The notes beneath the pieces were generated by a model. That model was not told the DNA's origin, did no database searches, and saw only the letters and a list, made by a program, of their open reading frames with translations. Of a stretch of 64,000 bases of DNA, positions 12,009 to 23,041 are shown piece by piece (within the stretch, counting starts at the first letter, position 1; the number at the start of each line of letters is the position of its first letter). Source of the stretch: Puccinia triticina (lineage: Eukaryota; Basidiomycota; Pucciniomycetes; Pucciniales; Pucciniaceae); assembly GCF_026914185.1 (NCBI RefSeq), contig NC_070566.1:2852001-2916000 (forward strand), given 5' to 3'. Both the position numbers and the translations under genes were made by a program.

Positions 12009-12810
12009 GGGGTCAGCAACAGGATCAGTATGGGAGCCACTGGGATGAGCTATAGTCTCCCAAGCCGTGACTTGATCAACAATAGTGTTGCGTTGGCTGC
12101 TGGTGGTCATTGGTTAGATGATATGGTTGATGTTCTAGGCTATGACAAGTTGAGCAAGTTTTTCCTTTTTCTTCCCCTCTAGAACTTTATCGCTACTTAC
12201 GTATCCCCGGACGCTTATCCCTAGAACCTTGCACTTCCCTGAGTGATCAAGGAATATGCCGGGTAATCCACCCAATTTTGTCTCCCATCAAGCCTACTGG
12301 ACATATTTGGATCCTGAAAGGCAACCTGGCCCCTGGGGGTGCAGTTGCCAAGATCACTGGCAAGGAAGGCCTGCACTTCCAAGGCAAGGCTTGCGTCTTT
12401 GAGACCAAAGCCATTGAAACCGGATTTATCCTGAAAGGCCCAAAAACTGTCTTTGTTCTTTGCGGGATGGGCCCTGTCGGTGGTCCCGGCATGCCCGAAA
12501 TGCTCAAACGTTAGTACAGCATGTTCCTTGACCTTAAACCCCACCTCACCTTTTTTCATTTATTTTTCTTGCCAGCAACCAGTACAATTATGGGAGTTGG
12601 ACTGGGTAATGATGTAACCTGCTTGACCAACGGCCAATTTAGCGGAGGGTAGAGTCACCATCACTGCTTCTGGCCGCTGTTTTAAAAATTCAACGGACTG
12701 ATCAGATCTTGCGTTTAAAGACTCATGGATTCTGTATTGGGCATGTTGTACCAGAAGCTGCCAAAGGTGGTCCCATTGGACTCTTGAAAGATGGCAATGT
12801 AGGTCAGTTC
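12009..12810 (+). pseudogene. Fragment of a dihydroxy-acid dehydratase (ILV3-type) gene
   Basis: Dihydroxy-acid dehydratase makes 2-keto acids for Val, Leu and Ile synthesis in mitochondria. Two parts of the protein are seen. An N-terminal piece (12009-12160) reads ISMGATGMSYSLPSRDLI. A C-terminal piece reads [37 protein letters not shown] and GGPGMPEML (12242-12509), then STIMGVGLGNDVTCLTNGQF (12576-12645), then [20 protein letters not shown] (from 12721). The intron at 12510-12575 (GTTAGT...CCAG) is kept in frame, so this is a DNA copy and not a retrocopy. The middle of the enzyme, with the Fe-S cysteines, is missing. The usual LTDGRFSGG is LTNGQFSGG here. It is surely non-functional; a working ILV3 should lie elsewhere. 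Confidence 0.8.
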
Positions 12811-13045
12811 CCCAAATACAACCCACCACTAGGACTCTACAGCTCACACAAGTAATTATTTTGGCGGGTCCATGTTCCAGATAATCACAATTGATGCAGA
12901 GGCAAATACTCTCGACGTGGCTCTGACAAGGTAAGAGCTGAAAACACGATGGATTGGATGGAAAGCACCCCCGCCCCGCGTGAGCAGAGGAACACTCTAC
13001 AAGAATCAACGGCTGGTCTTGGATGCCTCACACGACGCGGTCAAT

Positions 13046-15534
13046 CACCAGGGGGGAAAGTGTGGCACTCTCTGGAGAGTGCCAGGCCGTAATTCTGTCA
13101 GTAAAATGGTCTGATGTGGGTTAGATGTGAGTTGCAACTCTTTGTTCAACTTCCTTCCCAACAGATGTGTGACTGTAGGTGAAGCAGTTGCGGGATGATC
13201 TGTAACTCAATTCCAACACATGGAAATATCTTAGTTGAAATTTTCTGTTTGGTTCATATCAAACAAATTCCTGGATGTGAGCTTCAATTCACAAGATATT
13301 TTTTCAAGAATGTAACTATCCTGATGCTCAAAGATATCCTTGACCAAGTGACAAGAAATATTTTTCTGGGCTGAGTTTTTTTAATCAAAACCCACATAAA
13401 ATCACATAATGAAAGATAGCTGTAAAATATAGCAACCAAAAAGGCTCAGCTAACTGGTAAATCAATCCTTGTGGGATATTTCCGCCATGCCTGTTCCCTA
13501 CATCTATTGGGAGGAAAGTTATGTAAAATTAAATTTATCTTTTTTGAGTATCACACAGTGTCAAAGCTGGGAAAACCTCTGTAACCTGCATTCCCTCCCT
13601 CTAATATGAAATGTGAACAATCAAAGAGGCCTTTTCACCAGCCATGTTTACCAAGTGATGGTCCAATTCTGCAGGCTAAAGTTTGCCATGCCTTCAGCTG
13701 TTCATTTGGGACCATGCACCTTTTGTATGTGAATACATGTTGCACAATTTTCCCTCACTTGACCTCCATCTGATTGAAAAATGCAGCGGCTAGAGGTTAA
13801 AGTTATTAAGCTTCACAGCGGGAAGGGGGAAGATTGGGGGATATCAACAGGTGTATCAATATTTTGATGATCCTGGAACCAGTAGGAGAAAGATTTCAAT
13901 AGCTGGTCTGAGAACTCTGAGGTGAAAAGTCAATTCTGAAATGTCCACACACATCTCAGCATGGGTCATACCATTTTTCTTGTAGATCAATCATCTTCAC
14001 ACCTTTTCCCTGACTGTTTTGGGCAATTTTTTCTTCCAGGTAGCATGCCTTCATCACACCTCCCACCATTTCCATGTCCATTGTGCAAAAAAATGGGGTT
14101 GATTGCTCTTATCACATGTTAATTATTAGCACCAGGTGTAAGATATGAATGGTGCTCTTTTGACCTGCTTTATCCAGAACAATGAAAATTCTCATCATTT
14201 TGGAGTGGCAAAAATGGTGTTCATATGTGTTGCAAATCACCAAAACAACTTGTTTTCCGGGAGTTTCAAGCTGGGCACAAGTCAACTGCGGTGGCAGCGG
14301 GGCAACAGGGATCAGCTCTGTATCCCCGGGGGTCCCCGGGGAGGGTGTTTTTTTTTGTTGCTATGTCCACCATCATGTTCGGCCGAACATCAGGGTGGAC
14401 ATTGGCGAGTTGCTTGTTTACACGGGCTCGATGACCCTTGTTTGCTGGTCATTGAGCTCGGAAAGCACCAACTCAATGAACAGTGTACCAAATACTGTTC
14501 ATTCAGCTTGGCTTTTCCGAGCTTGGTGGACAGTATAGACCACCCACCAAGCTCAGAGAGGCCCAGATCAATGACCAATAGGTGCTGGTCATTGGACTAG
14601 GGCTTCTCCGACTGGATGGCCAACACAAACTGGCCATCGAGTTGGGAGAGGCCGCGCTTGACAGGCATTATGCCCTGGTCATTGATCCGCAGCCTCTCCG
14701 AGCTCAAATCCAATGACCAGTACATACTTGTCATCCAGCGAGAAGCCCTAGCCCAATGACCAGCACATGCTGGTCATCTAGTCAGCCTTTCCGAGCGTGG
14801 TAGGCAGTCTACACTGGCCACTCAGCTTGGAAAAGTGCAGCAGGATGGACAGTACATACTGTCCATCAAGCCGGGACTTTCCTTGCGCTATGTACAGTAA
14901 ATATGGTCCTTAAAGCTGGGAGAGGCCCGGCTCAATGACCAACATGCAGTACTGGTCACTGATCTGGGATTCTACCAGCCAGCTAGTGACCTGTGATCAA
15001 GTGGAGGGTCTCTCCACTCAATGGCTGGTAGAACCAGTCACTGAGTAAGGAACCCCTCCACTCAACAGCTAGTACACACACCAGTCATCAATTGAAGAAT
15101 CCCTCCACTCAATGACATTAAAAACCAGTCATTGAGTGGAGGATTTCTCCACTTGGTGGCTGGTAATTTAGATATGGTCATTGAGTGGACAAAACCTTGA
15201 ATCAATGGTTGTCAAACAGTCATCAAGTGGAGGGAATCTTCACTCAATGACTCTAAACCCCACTCATTGAGTGGAGGGGGTCTCAACTTGCTTCCTGAAA
15301 CAAACCACAAAGTGTAGAATACCAGGTTGTACCAGGTGTCAAGTGGGGGTACCCTCAACTCAATTACCAACATGTTTGCCATGGAGTGGATCAAAGATCA
15401 GCCTGAGTTGAACATAAGGTCAATATATTTGAATCCTGAATGCCACATGCTCACACATTTGACATCAGACAATCTTCCCAAAGAAACATACGGTCTGGCA
15501 CTCTCCAGGGAGTGCCACACTTTCCCCCCTGGTG
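13046..15534. mobile_element. 2.5-kb TIR element carrying a hairpin array
   Basis: The two ends are inverted repeats of about 46 bp: CACCAGGGGGGAAAGTGTGG at the left and its inverse at 15515-15534. Each TIR contains a small perfect hairpin (tggcactctc/gagagtgcca). AAT occurs directly outside both ends and may be a 3-bp TSD. No transposase ORF is seen. The left half (13.1-14.3 kb) is AT-rich non-coding DNA; the right half is the array at 14410-15290. Superfamily not assigned. Confidence 0.7.
14410..15290. repeat. Degenerate hairpin array (GGTCATTGAG-type units)
   Basis: Inverted pairs such as 'gaccagcacatgctggtc' and 'tggtcattgagtggagg'/'cctccactcaatgac' recur about every 40-90 bp. The shared word GGTCATTGAG and its inverse CTCAATGACC relate it to the much more regular arrays at 59.7-60.2 kb and 61.2-62.1 kb. 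Each pair could form a short stem with a 4-8 nt loop. Confidence 0.65.
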
Positions 15535-15971
15535 AATGATTTGCCGGACATCGGAGACCTCTCGCTCTGTCCTAAAAAACATTAGGACCATCACAATAAA
15601 TGTAAAAAACAAACATGCCTTGGATTTTCTTTGAGAATGCCAAGCCCTTCAGTCGCTTCTGGTGCAATCTTAATGAATCTGGTGAGCATCAATGAAAAAT
15701 AGCATGCACAGTCTGCTTAACATAGGATTGCATTTCCCATTTTCAAAAGAGGTAAAAAAATGATATGGGATGGTGAATTGTACATGATTTTATTGCACCA
15801 TGAGACAAGCCACACACCTGGTAGAAAATGGAAAAAGATACTGGAAAGCTGGTAGAATTCAAAATGGGATTGAAAGTCAAAGATACTAGAGAATTGAATC
15901 AGTCTCAATCTTTCTCTTTGAATCCTCTTGAGTTCTTCAAAAATGATTTAAACATGGAAAGTTGCCAATCC
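15535..15971. other. Intergenic, nothing recognised
   Basis: No gene, terminal repeat or known motif was found between the TIR element and the end of the disrupted gene on the minus strand. Confidence 0.4.
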
Positions 15972-17050
15972 TCAAGGTTTTTCATAAACACTCTTTTGCA
16001 GCTCAGATCTCTTAAGTGTTGGAGATAAAAGGCTCTTAATCCTCTTTGCTATTAAAAAGATTGTCCTATCAATTGTGACACTGACTAAGCCATGATCAAA
16101 TTCTGTAGAAAGTGCCGCTTTCCTTCTTGACATATCTTCAATTTTTCCTTGGATCTTCTTGAGCTCTTCTTCTGATGACATTCCTTTGTTTTCACAGGCA
16201 TAATTACATACATCCAATATTTTTGAAAGCTGTTGTGCCCCTTCAAATGTTGCCCCCCACAAACCTTGCATATGAGCTCTCTCCCAACGGCCACCCAGAT
16301 AGAGAGAGAAACCAACCCACAGCTTCTGATCATCCTGCCCATTTAGAACCTCATAAGAGCATCTCCACTGCAGGTGCTGAACTGTGTTGCCAAATCTTTG
16401 AGTTTGGCGACTGGGGTACAGTTTTAGAAACCTGCAATGAGGCAGCTTTGCACTGCGAGTTGCAATGATTGGCATCTTTTCACCGCAAGTTGCCATGATT
16501 GGCAGCTTGCGGTTGTAAAATGTGTGGTTTTGTATTGCTGTTGGGGGAGAAGGTGAGAGTATCATATGAGAGATGTGTGATACTCGCAAGGGTGGCGCAA
16601 GGTTGGGGTGCTATCCTGTTTCCAAATTTGCAAACAGGATAGCTCCCAAGGGGCAAGTTTGCAGATTTGATGTGTGTTTGGCACCTGTGGTGGCGTTGCT
16701 AAAGCAGGTTTGGGGTGCTATATCTGGTTTAGCACCCGGGGTGGAGATGCTCTAAATGCTGTTGTACGGCGTGCCAAATAAGTATGCTTTTGGCTTGTTG
16801 ATTGACGGCCCAGGAAGACAGACAATCAACTCTGAGCCCCCAAGCCAGCCAAGGGAACCTTGACCACCTCAAAAGCCAAGACATGGTTGCCATCCATTTA
16901 CTGGTTCTGTACTCAAACAACCAAACACCCCATCAGCTGCCAAAATGTTGGGAACATAGAGCTGCCATTTGGATTGAAGGGGCCCACACAAGTTGGGTGG
17001 GATGCTTTCTGCATTAGGGGGAAGGCAGGGGCTCTCCGGGGAAGGTTTAC
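15972..17050 (-). pseudogene. Unknown protein gene split by a MITE and an in-frame stop
   Basis: The downstream part (16356-15972) reads VLNGQDDQKLWVGFSLYLGG ... LSKILDVCNYACENKGMSSE ... SVYEKP-stop, with a charged helix-like C-terminus. Joining the sequence across the MITE at its TAA duplication continues the same frame upstream as PGPSINKPKAYLFGTPYNSI and GSLGWLGGSELIV, then a TGA at 16869-16871, then VFGCLSTEPVNGWQPCLGF further up to about 17050. So an ORF of more than 230 codons existed and is now broken by one stop and a 396-bp insertion. I do not recognise the family. The upstream end meets a Helitron-like 3' terminus at 17083 (opposite strand), so it may be a captured gene piece. Confidence 0.6.
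16357..16752. mobile_element. MITE with TAA duplication (GAGCATCTCCACTG family)
   Basis: The 396-bp element starts GAGCATCTCCAC and ends GTGGAGATGCTC, flanked by TAA on both sides, a PIF/Harbinger-type TSD. No ORF of note. It sits inside the coding frame of the unknown gene at 15972-17050. A lone matching terminus lies at 4208. Confidence 0.8.
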
Positions 17051-17054
17051 ACCC

Positions 17055-17083
17055 TGCAGTGGCGTAGCCGCTTTGGCCTCTAG
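17055..17083 (+). mobile_element. Helitron-like 3' terminus
   Basis: A GC-rich hairpin (GTGGCGTAGCCGC) is followed after about 8 nt by CTAG and then a T. Hairpin plus CTRR followed by T is the classic Helitron 3' end. The same pattern recurs at 17417, 18366, 24323 and, inverted, at 27691. The element body would lie to the left and would include the broken gene at 16-17 kb. No 5' TC end or Rep/helicase gene was identified. Confidence 0.55.
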
Positions 17084-17387
17084 TTCTTGTACAAGGGCGT
17101 AACTTTCCAAACCCCAAACTCATTTGGGTCCACCAAAATTTAATTTTGGTGTGTAGCTAACTCTTGAAACCACATAACCTGCCTAACCACATACCAAATT
17201 CTGTCCACAAAGGGGTTTGGGGTTTCAAGTGTTTGACTGTATTCATGGTTAAGGCATAGTTTTTGGCACTAAAGACAGATCAACATGGATGAAAAATATC
17301 TCAAAACCCTCTGTAAATTCATAATTCAAAAACATGGACACATGAACTACTGCCACAGAGTAAACAGATGAGCTGGGCAGCTGGTCC

Positions 17388-17417
17388 CTGCAGCGGTGCA
17401 GCCGCCTTTTCCTCTAG
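17388..17417 (+). mobile_element. Helitron-like 3' terminus
   Basis: CTGCAGCGGTGCAGCCGCC forms an imperfect hairpin, followed by TTTTCCTCTAG and then T. Same pattern and orientation as 17083, 334 bp away, so a very short non-autonomous copy could lie between them. Confidence 0.5.
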
Positions 17418-18125
17418 TTTCAATAGTTAAGTTCCAAAGAGTAGTTATTTGAGAATGATGTAGGAGTGGTGAATTTATGTATTTCCAATCCCCAATTCAA
17501 CCCATTTGAAATTATCTGGGATGTGAGATTCCTCTTCTAATTTATTGGCAGAAATCAGCCTTGGATATGAGGTGGAGTGGCTGTACCATTGGCTGGTTGA
17601 TTGTTGAAATGACAACATATAAAATTTACACCCTTGTAAGTGGGTGGCGTAGCTACTTGGAATATAGTTGCAAATTCTATTTGTGTTCTGTAACTGGCTC
17701 CCTGAAGTAAATTTTCCAAATTTTCTTTTTTTTTGGTGGGGATTTAAGGGCAAGCCATGCACAAGCTGACAAAGGCATCCTACAGTGTTGTATATAGATT
17801 TACAACCTTCCTTTCCTCTTTATTTTGTTTTCCCTCTCATTGGCAAAACTTGTACTTGGAGGTTTAAGCAGATATGTTGATATTTTCTTTTTGACAACAA
17901 ATTCAGGGATGGAAAATTAAAAAATGAGCAAATAAAAGATAACAAAGTATAGAACAGAGGAGTATGAAAATTAGAAAGAAATGTAAATAAGCAAATCTAT
18001 GACAGAGAGTTACAAAAAGAACATGGCATCAACATGTATTTGAGATACAAGTGGACTGTGTAAAGTTCTGTGGGGGGAGGATGTTAAATGAAAAGGCAAA
18101 AATTTGTCTCCTAATAATATGGGAT

Positions 18126-18195
18126 GCTTTGAAGACCATTATTTACCCACTGTTGGTGGGGCTTTGAAGACCATTATTTACCCACTGTTGGTGGG
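18126..18195. repeat. Tandem duplication, two copies of 35 bp
   Basis: Two identical 35-bp units starting GCTTTGAAGACCATTATTTA lie head to tail at 18126-18160 and 18161-18195. Confidence 0.9.
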
Positions 18196-18337
18196 CAAAA
18201 TGATATATAAAACTTTCTAGCAGAAATTAATTTTTTGAAAGTTTTTCCTGCAATGTGAGTGCTAAATGAAAGTTGGAAGAAATGTTGGCAAAGAAAGGGA
18301 GTGATCATGTTGGTGGCCTTTTGCTGTGATGGATTTT

Positions 18338-18366
18338 TGCAGCAGCAAAGCCGCCTTGGCCTCTAG
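18338..18366 (+). mobile_element. Helitron-like 3' terminus
   Basis: GCAGCAAAGCCGCCTTGG followed by CCTCTAG and then T repeats the hairpin-CTAG-T pattern, with a weaker hairpin. It lies 95 bp from the 3' end of the secreted-protein gene (opposite strand). Confidence 0.5.
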
Positions 18367-18460
18367 TGGAAGATCAAATCATCACTCTGGGTAAAAAAAA
18401 GTTCCATTTAGAAAACTCAAACCCAATTCATTGATGTAAATTGGGCAAAAGGTCAGGATT

Positions 18461-19935
18461 TCATTTAGCCAATTTTTTCTGATGGAACTGAGTCTCAATC
18501 AAAATTTTGATGCATTTCCAGATTCTTTTCTCTTCTTCGCTGCCTGAAACTGAGAGCAAGGCAAGAACATTTTTGTTGAATTCTTCACGGAGAAGTCGCT
18601 GATGATTGAAGGATTGTGGAAAAACTTTATCCATAGTCAATATGAACTCTTCCCGCTCATACAGAGGCAATTCATTCAGATAATTTTTCAAGTAAATTTC
18701 CTTTTCCTTCACTCCAAATGATAACTTTGTGTCTTTTCCAAGTGTTCCAAAATACCAAAATTGCTTCTTTTTAAAGTCATTCAAAAGTGCCAGGAAAGCA
18801 CTCAATTCATGGTAGTTTTGTTCAAGAGTTTCAATGTTATTTGATGGTTCAAAAATAGCCACAAGTAATTTGAATTCAGCATAATTCAGGCCCATCATCC
18901 ATTTTCTTACCTTCCTCCAATCAGAATTGAAGCTACAAATTAATTTCAAAATCCAGCTCCTTTTCATTTTATCTTTCCATTTGTTTGTAAAATTTTGTAT
19001 TATTTAAAAAACTGTCAGCAGATACATTTTGGTTGCATTATCAGAATAATATGATCAAATGGGTTTGACATAACTTACTGTGCATACGTTGACTTTTATC
19101 ATTTTCATCTATGATAATTTCATTTTCCTCAGGCTGAGATGGTAATGATTTGAGAGTTTGTCTATGCTTCTCCACAAATTGCCAAATTTCTTGTTTTTGG
19201 GCATCATTTAAAACTGCCAGAATGGAATTGAATCTGTTTTTAGAATCTTCAGGTGTTTCTTCAATGGAGGAAAGTGCCTTTTTGACAACTCCAAAAAACA
19301 ACATTCTTTGACGTTCATCATAGAATTGGGATAGATCAAAGTAGTCTTCCCAAAATGTGGGATGTTTGATACTTTCTTGGGATGTTACTTTCATCAAATT
19401 TTCGTAAGAAGCTGTAAACAAGAGAATCAGAACATGCTTCATGTATCAATCTGAGGCACACAGATTCACTCACAAGAAGGATCATAAAAGTCCTTGAAAC
19501 CAACTGAGCCCATGGGTGTTGGAGTTGAGGAATCAGAAAACACTTATTTTGGTTTAAAAAGCCACAAAATGGAATATAAAGTGACATACATTCTGCTTTT
19601 TTGCCTTTGTTAATTGATAAATATCCCAAAGTTTTTTCTTGGGGCATCAATTCAGTGTGAAAAATCAAGAATTCAGATTTCCGCCATTCAACATAAAGAC
19701 CATACAAACAGAATGCCATACCATCTAAACTAGGTTGGAGTTTTATACCTTGTTGGTGCTCATTGCATATTTCAGTTATTTCAACAGTGGGGCTTCTCTT
19801 GAACATATATCTTGGGCTTGAGGTTGGGTGTGTTGGAGCACTATATAAGCAATGCAACAGCTGCAAGCCAACTAAAATTGTTGTAAATAGCATGGCTGTG
19901 GGAAGGATATATTTACTGGATTTTGTTTCAATCAA
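18461..19935 (-). CDS. Predicted secreted protein of unknown family (four exons)
   Basis: Exons 19935-19590, 19503-19474, 19411-19079 and 18972-18461 join in frame (all phase 1) to 406 codons. Introns 1-3 start GTATGT, GTGAGT and GTAAGT. The acceptors of introns 1 and 2 end CTCAG and TTACAG; that of intron 3 (AAAG) is weak. The N-terminus has a short polar stretch, then a hydrophobic core (ILPTAMLFTTILVGLQLL) ending at LYSA-P, a good signal peptide. The mature part is rich in Lys, Glu and aromatic residues, with few cysteines (for example ITEICNEHQQ and MAFCLYGLYVEW). No domain is recognised. No stop or frameshift is seen although the neighbours are all transposons. In a rust fungus such an isolated secreted protein would be an effector candidate, which is inference. 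A start at the internal Met before LFTTIL is possible. Confidence 0.65.
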
Positions 19936-20423
19936 TGCGGATGATGAGGAGAAAGGGCCTGTCCAGAATTTTCAAACTACAGGGCCTTTATAATCAAAAT
20001 TCTTGGCTGGAAAAACAGTCGGTACTTCTTTTGAGCATGCCACCAGGTTGGATGTTGTGTATATCTTTTACTTTTGTACAGCATATAAACCAAGTTTTGG
20101 CCTATGATGTTAAATATGACCATGTACCTCTTTTGAGACAAATGATGATTACACAGCCTCATGAAATGGTGGAAGTTGAGCTAATCTGAATGTGAATCTG
20201 TCCCTGCAAACCAAAAACTTAATCTTCTGGTTGCTATTAGGTAATACCTGTACATATTTATGCAGATTGTTTTCCGGCCCTGAGACGTGCATAGATCAAG
20301 GATGCGGGAGATTACCTTTCATCCCTCCCAAACTGCTCCTCACAAGATGTATTGTATGATTCTGGCCCCAGCTGGAGTTGCAAATTGCACATCATGCATA
20401 TGTTCTCCATATTCCTCCAATTA

Positions 20424-20600
20424 TGGTGTTCAAAGTTGGTTTGCATAATTTTATGCATCCATAAATCATAAAATCATAAAATCTTTTTTGCAGGGGATAT
20501 GACTGTCTGATTATGTAATACAAAATTTCCTCACCAAAATATTTTTATGATTTTATGATTTATGCATGCATAAAATTATGCAAACCAACTTTGAACACCA
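20424..20600. mobile_element. MITE with TA duplication (TGGTGTTCAAAGTTGG family), copy 2
   Basis: Same 177-bp element as 8805-8981, here in reverse orientation, again flanked by TA. Its core reads the inverse of the copy 1 core, so the two are directly comparable. Confidence 0.8.
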
Positions 20601-20613
20601 TAAATCATTCATC

Positions 20614-21018
20614 CAAGTTTATTAAAGACACAGATTTGTCTGAATTTAAAAAAAAAAAAAACATCATGGGTTCCCCCTACAACTTTAAAAAAGTGAGAAA
20701 AAAAATCATGGGTTCCCCCAAATTATAAACAGAGAAAGCAACAACCAAAAATATTCCAATAACTCAAATAGCCTTCCAACATCAGCAAAAGTGCTATGCC
20801 ACAGGCTCAGCCCCCAGCCCGCGTCAAGCGCACGGGTCAAAAGGGCTGGACATGAAGGCCCCCAGCCCTCAGCAAAGGCTGGTGACCAGTGGGGGGCCCA
20901 CTCTTTGCCCTCCAAACTGCGCATGTGCAGCAGCGGAAGGGTTGAGGGAGATGGATAGCTGGAAGTGCAGCATCTCCAATTGCCCTGGGGGACATTGCAC
21001 AACAACTGGTGCCTTTTA
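20614..21018 (+). repeat. Unclassified GC-rich repeat, copy B (partial)
   Basis: Starts CCAAGTTTATTAAAGACA like copy A, with the 'gggttccccct' blocks, the 'cccccagccc' block, the 'ctggaagtgcagc' block and 'gccctggggga'. It is cut short by, or ends at, the MITE at 21019. Confidence 0.55.
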
Positions 21019-21169
21019 AGGCCCCGTTTGGAGCCGATATAATTGCGCGATATAATCTGGAAACTTGTGACATCTGATCAAGTTTTGGCGGACCTGATCA
21101 GATGTCACATAGGATGTCATGCAAAAAAACTCATATATCGCCTGGATTATATTGGCTCCAAACAGGGCC
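21019..21169. mobile_element. Short MITE (GGCCCCGTTTGGAGCC family)
   Basis: The 151-bp element starts GGCCCCGTTTGGAGCCGATA and ends with the inverse, TATTGGCTCCAAACAGGGCC. Flanks are TAA and TAC, an imperfect 3-bp TSD. The inside is palindromic (tgacatctgatca ... tgatcagatgtca). The same termini bound the larger fold-back element at 60656-62274. Confidence 0.7.
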
Positions 21170-22032
21170 TACAATTGACCGTCCACCCACGCCTCCACCC
21201 CTGAACTCCATACTTCACCTGCAACTATGGACCACACCTTGTCTCCACCGTTGCTCTCGCCACGGCCCATTGTCACAGTCACCGCCGGTTTACCCTTGTT
21301 TTGCCCGCTTGGCCCTCGCAACTTGGCAATTGCCTTCTTTGCTTGGGTCCCATTCCATCCACGAGGTACGTCCGTTCCCCCCAAAGATTCATCATCTAGA
21401 AAAATTCATGGCAGACAGTTATTCCAATTCATGGTGAGAATTCCTCACCTCAGTTGAATCCAATCCTGTTTCAGCTCGCCGGAAGCTCACCGCTAAACTT
21501 CTCTTTACTCAATTAGTGGCATCGCCCTTCGCATCTGTTGTCACTACCGCGCCTGGGCCCTTCTCCTTTTTCATCATCACGCCTCGGTACAACCAGCCGC
21601 CACCATATCCCTAACTCAACTGGACCGACCACACGCTCCCCCCATCATGCCCCCCTGCCCCGTCACCCTATCAAGGTCAATAAATTGAATACAGCCAGCC
21701 AGCTCCCGAATTCGGGCGTTATACCGCCGGCTTCTTGCGGCCTTTCTTGCCGATCAGTCTCTCTCACACCTTCTTCCTTACCAGACTAGACAATGCTGGA
21801 TTGCTACCAGTTAGTTCGCCGAATACGTATTGGATTCTCAAGAGCTCATTCTCTGTACGTTCTTGAGACTTTCATTTTCAGGCTGCCATCAATTGGTTCA
21901 AATAAAGTTGCTTATGCTTTCATAAACAGTTCTGAGGTTGCAACAACTCAGCGCTCCATCGCGATCAATGTTTCTCACTGAAAGGCCAACCTGATATATG
22001 TACTGTGACCGGCCCGCCAGGTCGAACGTATC
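21170..22032. other. C-rich non-coding stretch
   Basis: Pro/His/Ser-coding ORFs appear in several frames, as expected from C-rich DNA, and none has a recognisable domain. An ORF at 21793-21981 directly precedes the F-box-like region and might be a decayed first exon of it. Confidence 0.35.
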
Positions 22033-23041
22033 ATGTGTACGGCATCTCATTTGCGGCTCGTTTGTCAACAATGGGCGGACTGCTTATACAAGTCTCATCT
22101 TCACCGTAGTTCATTGTTTGGATCCCATGTGGCCGCGGTCAGATTGGCTGACTCCATTCAGCAACGCTTGGAACTCTCCACGGCCCGTCTGCAAACACTT
22201 GGAGATCAACCACTTGTGGCCTTGGCCCCGGGATACTCTACCCTTGGCAGCCCATGCTGACACGGCCACTTCTGAGACTCTGGAGATATTACTCAAGCTA
22301 TTTTCGGATACGATCGTCACGCTGGATACCAAATTTTATGATTTCTTTACGCTCCTGAGCCAAACAATTGATATCATTCGACGGATGCCAAACCTGCGTA
22401 ATTTTACATTCAAAAACCCATAATGGTGGAGTGGACAGGATGATTTGCCTGCAACCGATCCTGGTTGCTTCAACGCCCTGATGATGGCCACTCCTGGGCT
22501 CCAGTCACTTCGGCTGGACATTCCTGTTTGCCTCCAACTTGAACCAGGTCTTCCAGCTATCACTTATCTGAACATCCTACCTGCACCAGATGAAAACCAA
22601 GAAATCCTTATGAGGTACGTGATGCTATAACTGAATCCAACCAGATACCCAATGTGTATCTTTCTTTCCCACTGTAGAGACTGTAAAATGAAGATGTGTC
22701 TGGTGAGAGTCAAACTCACAACCTCAGCTATGCTGAGACACATACTAGAGTGCTGCCTTTACCAACTAGGCTACAGACGCTTGTGGCGGCCAGCTGGGTG
22801 GTTGGTTGGTAGTGCTCATGGGTTGATCCAACAGCCCTCCATACTGTGGTGATACATCATGGTAGCAGACTAACAGACAACTCAACACCCACTGTATTGT
22901 TTTTATTTCCTATCCAGCCTGAAAATTGGCAAGTGTTTTCTAATACTCATAGCCAAGAGTACAAAGCTCCGCCCAAACTACCCAGAACTTGAACGTTCCC
23001 AGCGCCAGACCCTCCGACGACTTTGCAAACTTCTACTTTGA
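22033..23041 (+). pseudogene. F-box/LRR-like protein pseudogene
   Basis: SHLRLVCQQWADCLYKSHLH resembles the C-terminal half of an F-box (LRLVC.QWADWLY). After a frameshift the sequence continues LEILLKLFSDTIVTLDTKFY, MPNLRNFTF, a TAA, and then MMATPGLQSLRLDIPVCLQL and PGLPAITYLNILP, as in fungal F-box proteins with leucine-rich stretches. A donor (GTACGT) at about 22615 and an acceptor (CTATCCAG) at about 22919 bound a possible intron, after which LKIGKCFLILIAKSTKL follows. At least one frameshift and one stop disable it. F-box proteins recruit substrates to SCF ubiquitin ligases. Confidence 0.6.
22696..22780 (-). tRNA. tRNA-like sequence (class II shape), probably a pseudogene or SINE head
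   Basis: On the minus strand an 85-nt segment has an A box (TAGCCTAGTTGG), a T arm (GTGAG-TTTGACT-CTCAC), a long variable-arm hairpin (CTCAGC-ATA-GCTGAG) and acceptor arms GCGTCTG/CAGACAC with one mismatch. The anticodon stem-loop (around GCACTCTAGTATGTGT) does not fold cleanly, so no anticodon is assigned. It lies within the putative intron of the F-box-like pseudogene. A tRNA-derived SINE head would explain it as well. Confidence 0.4.
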
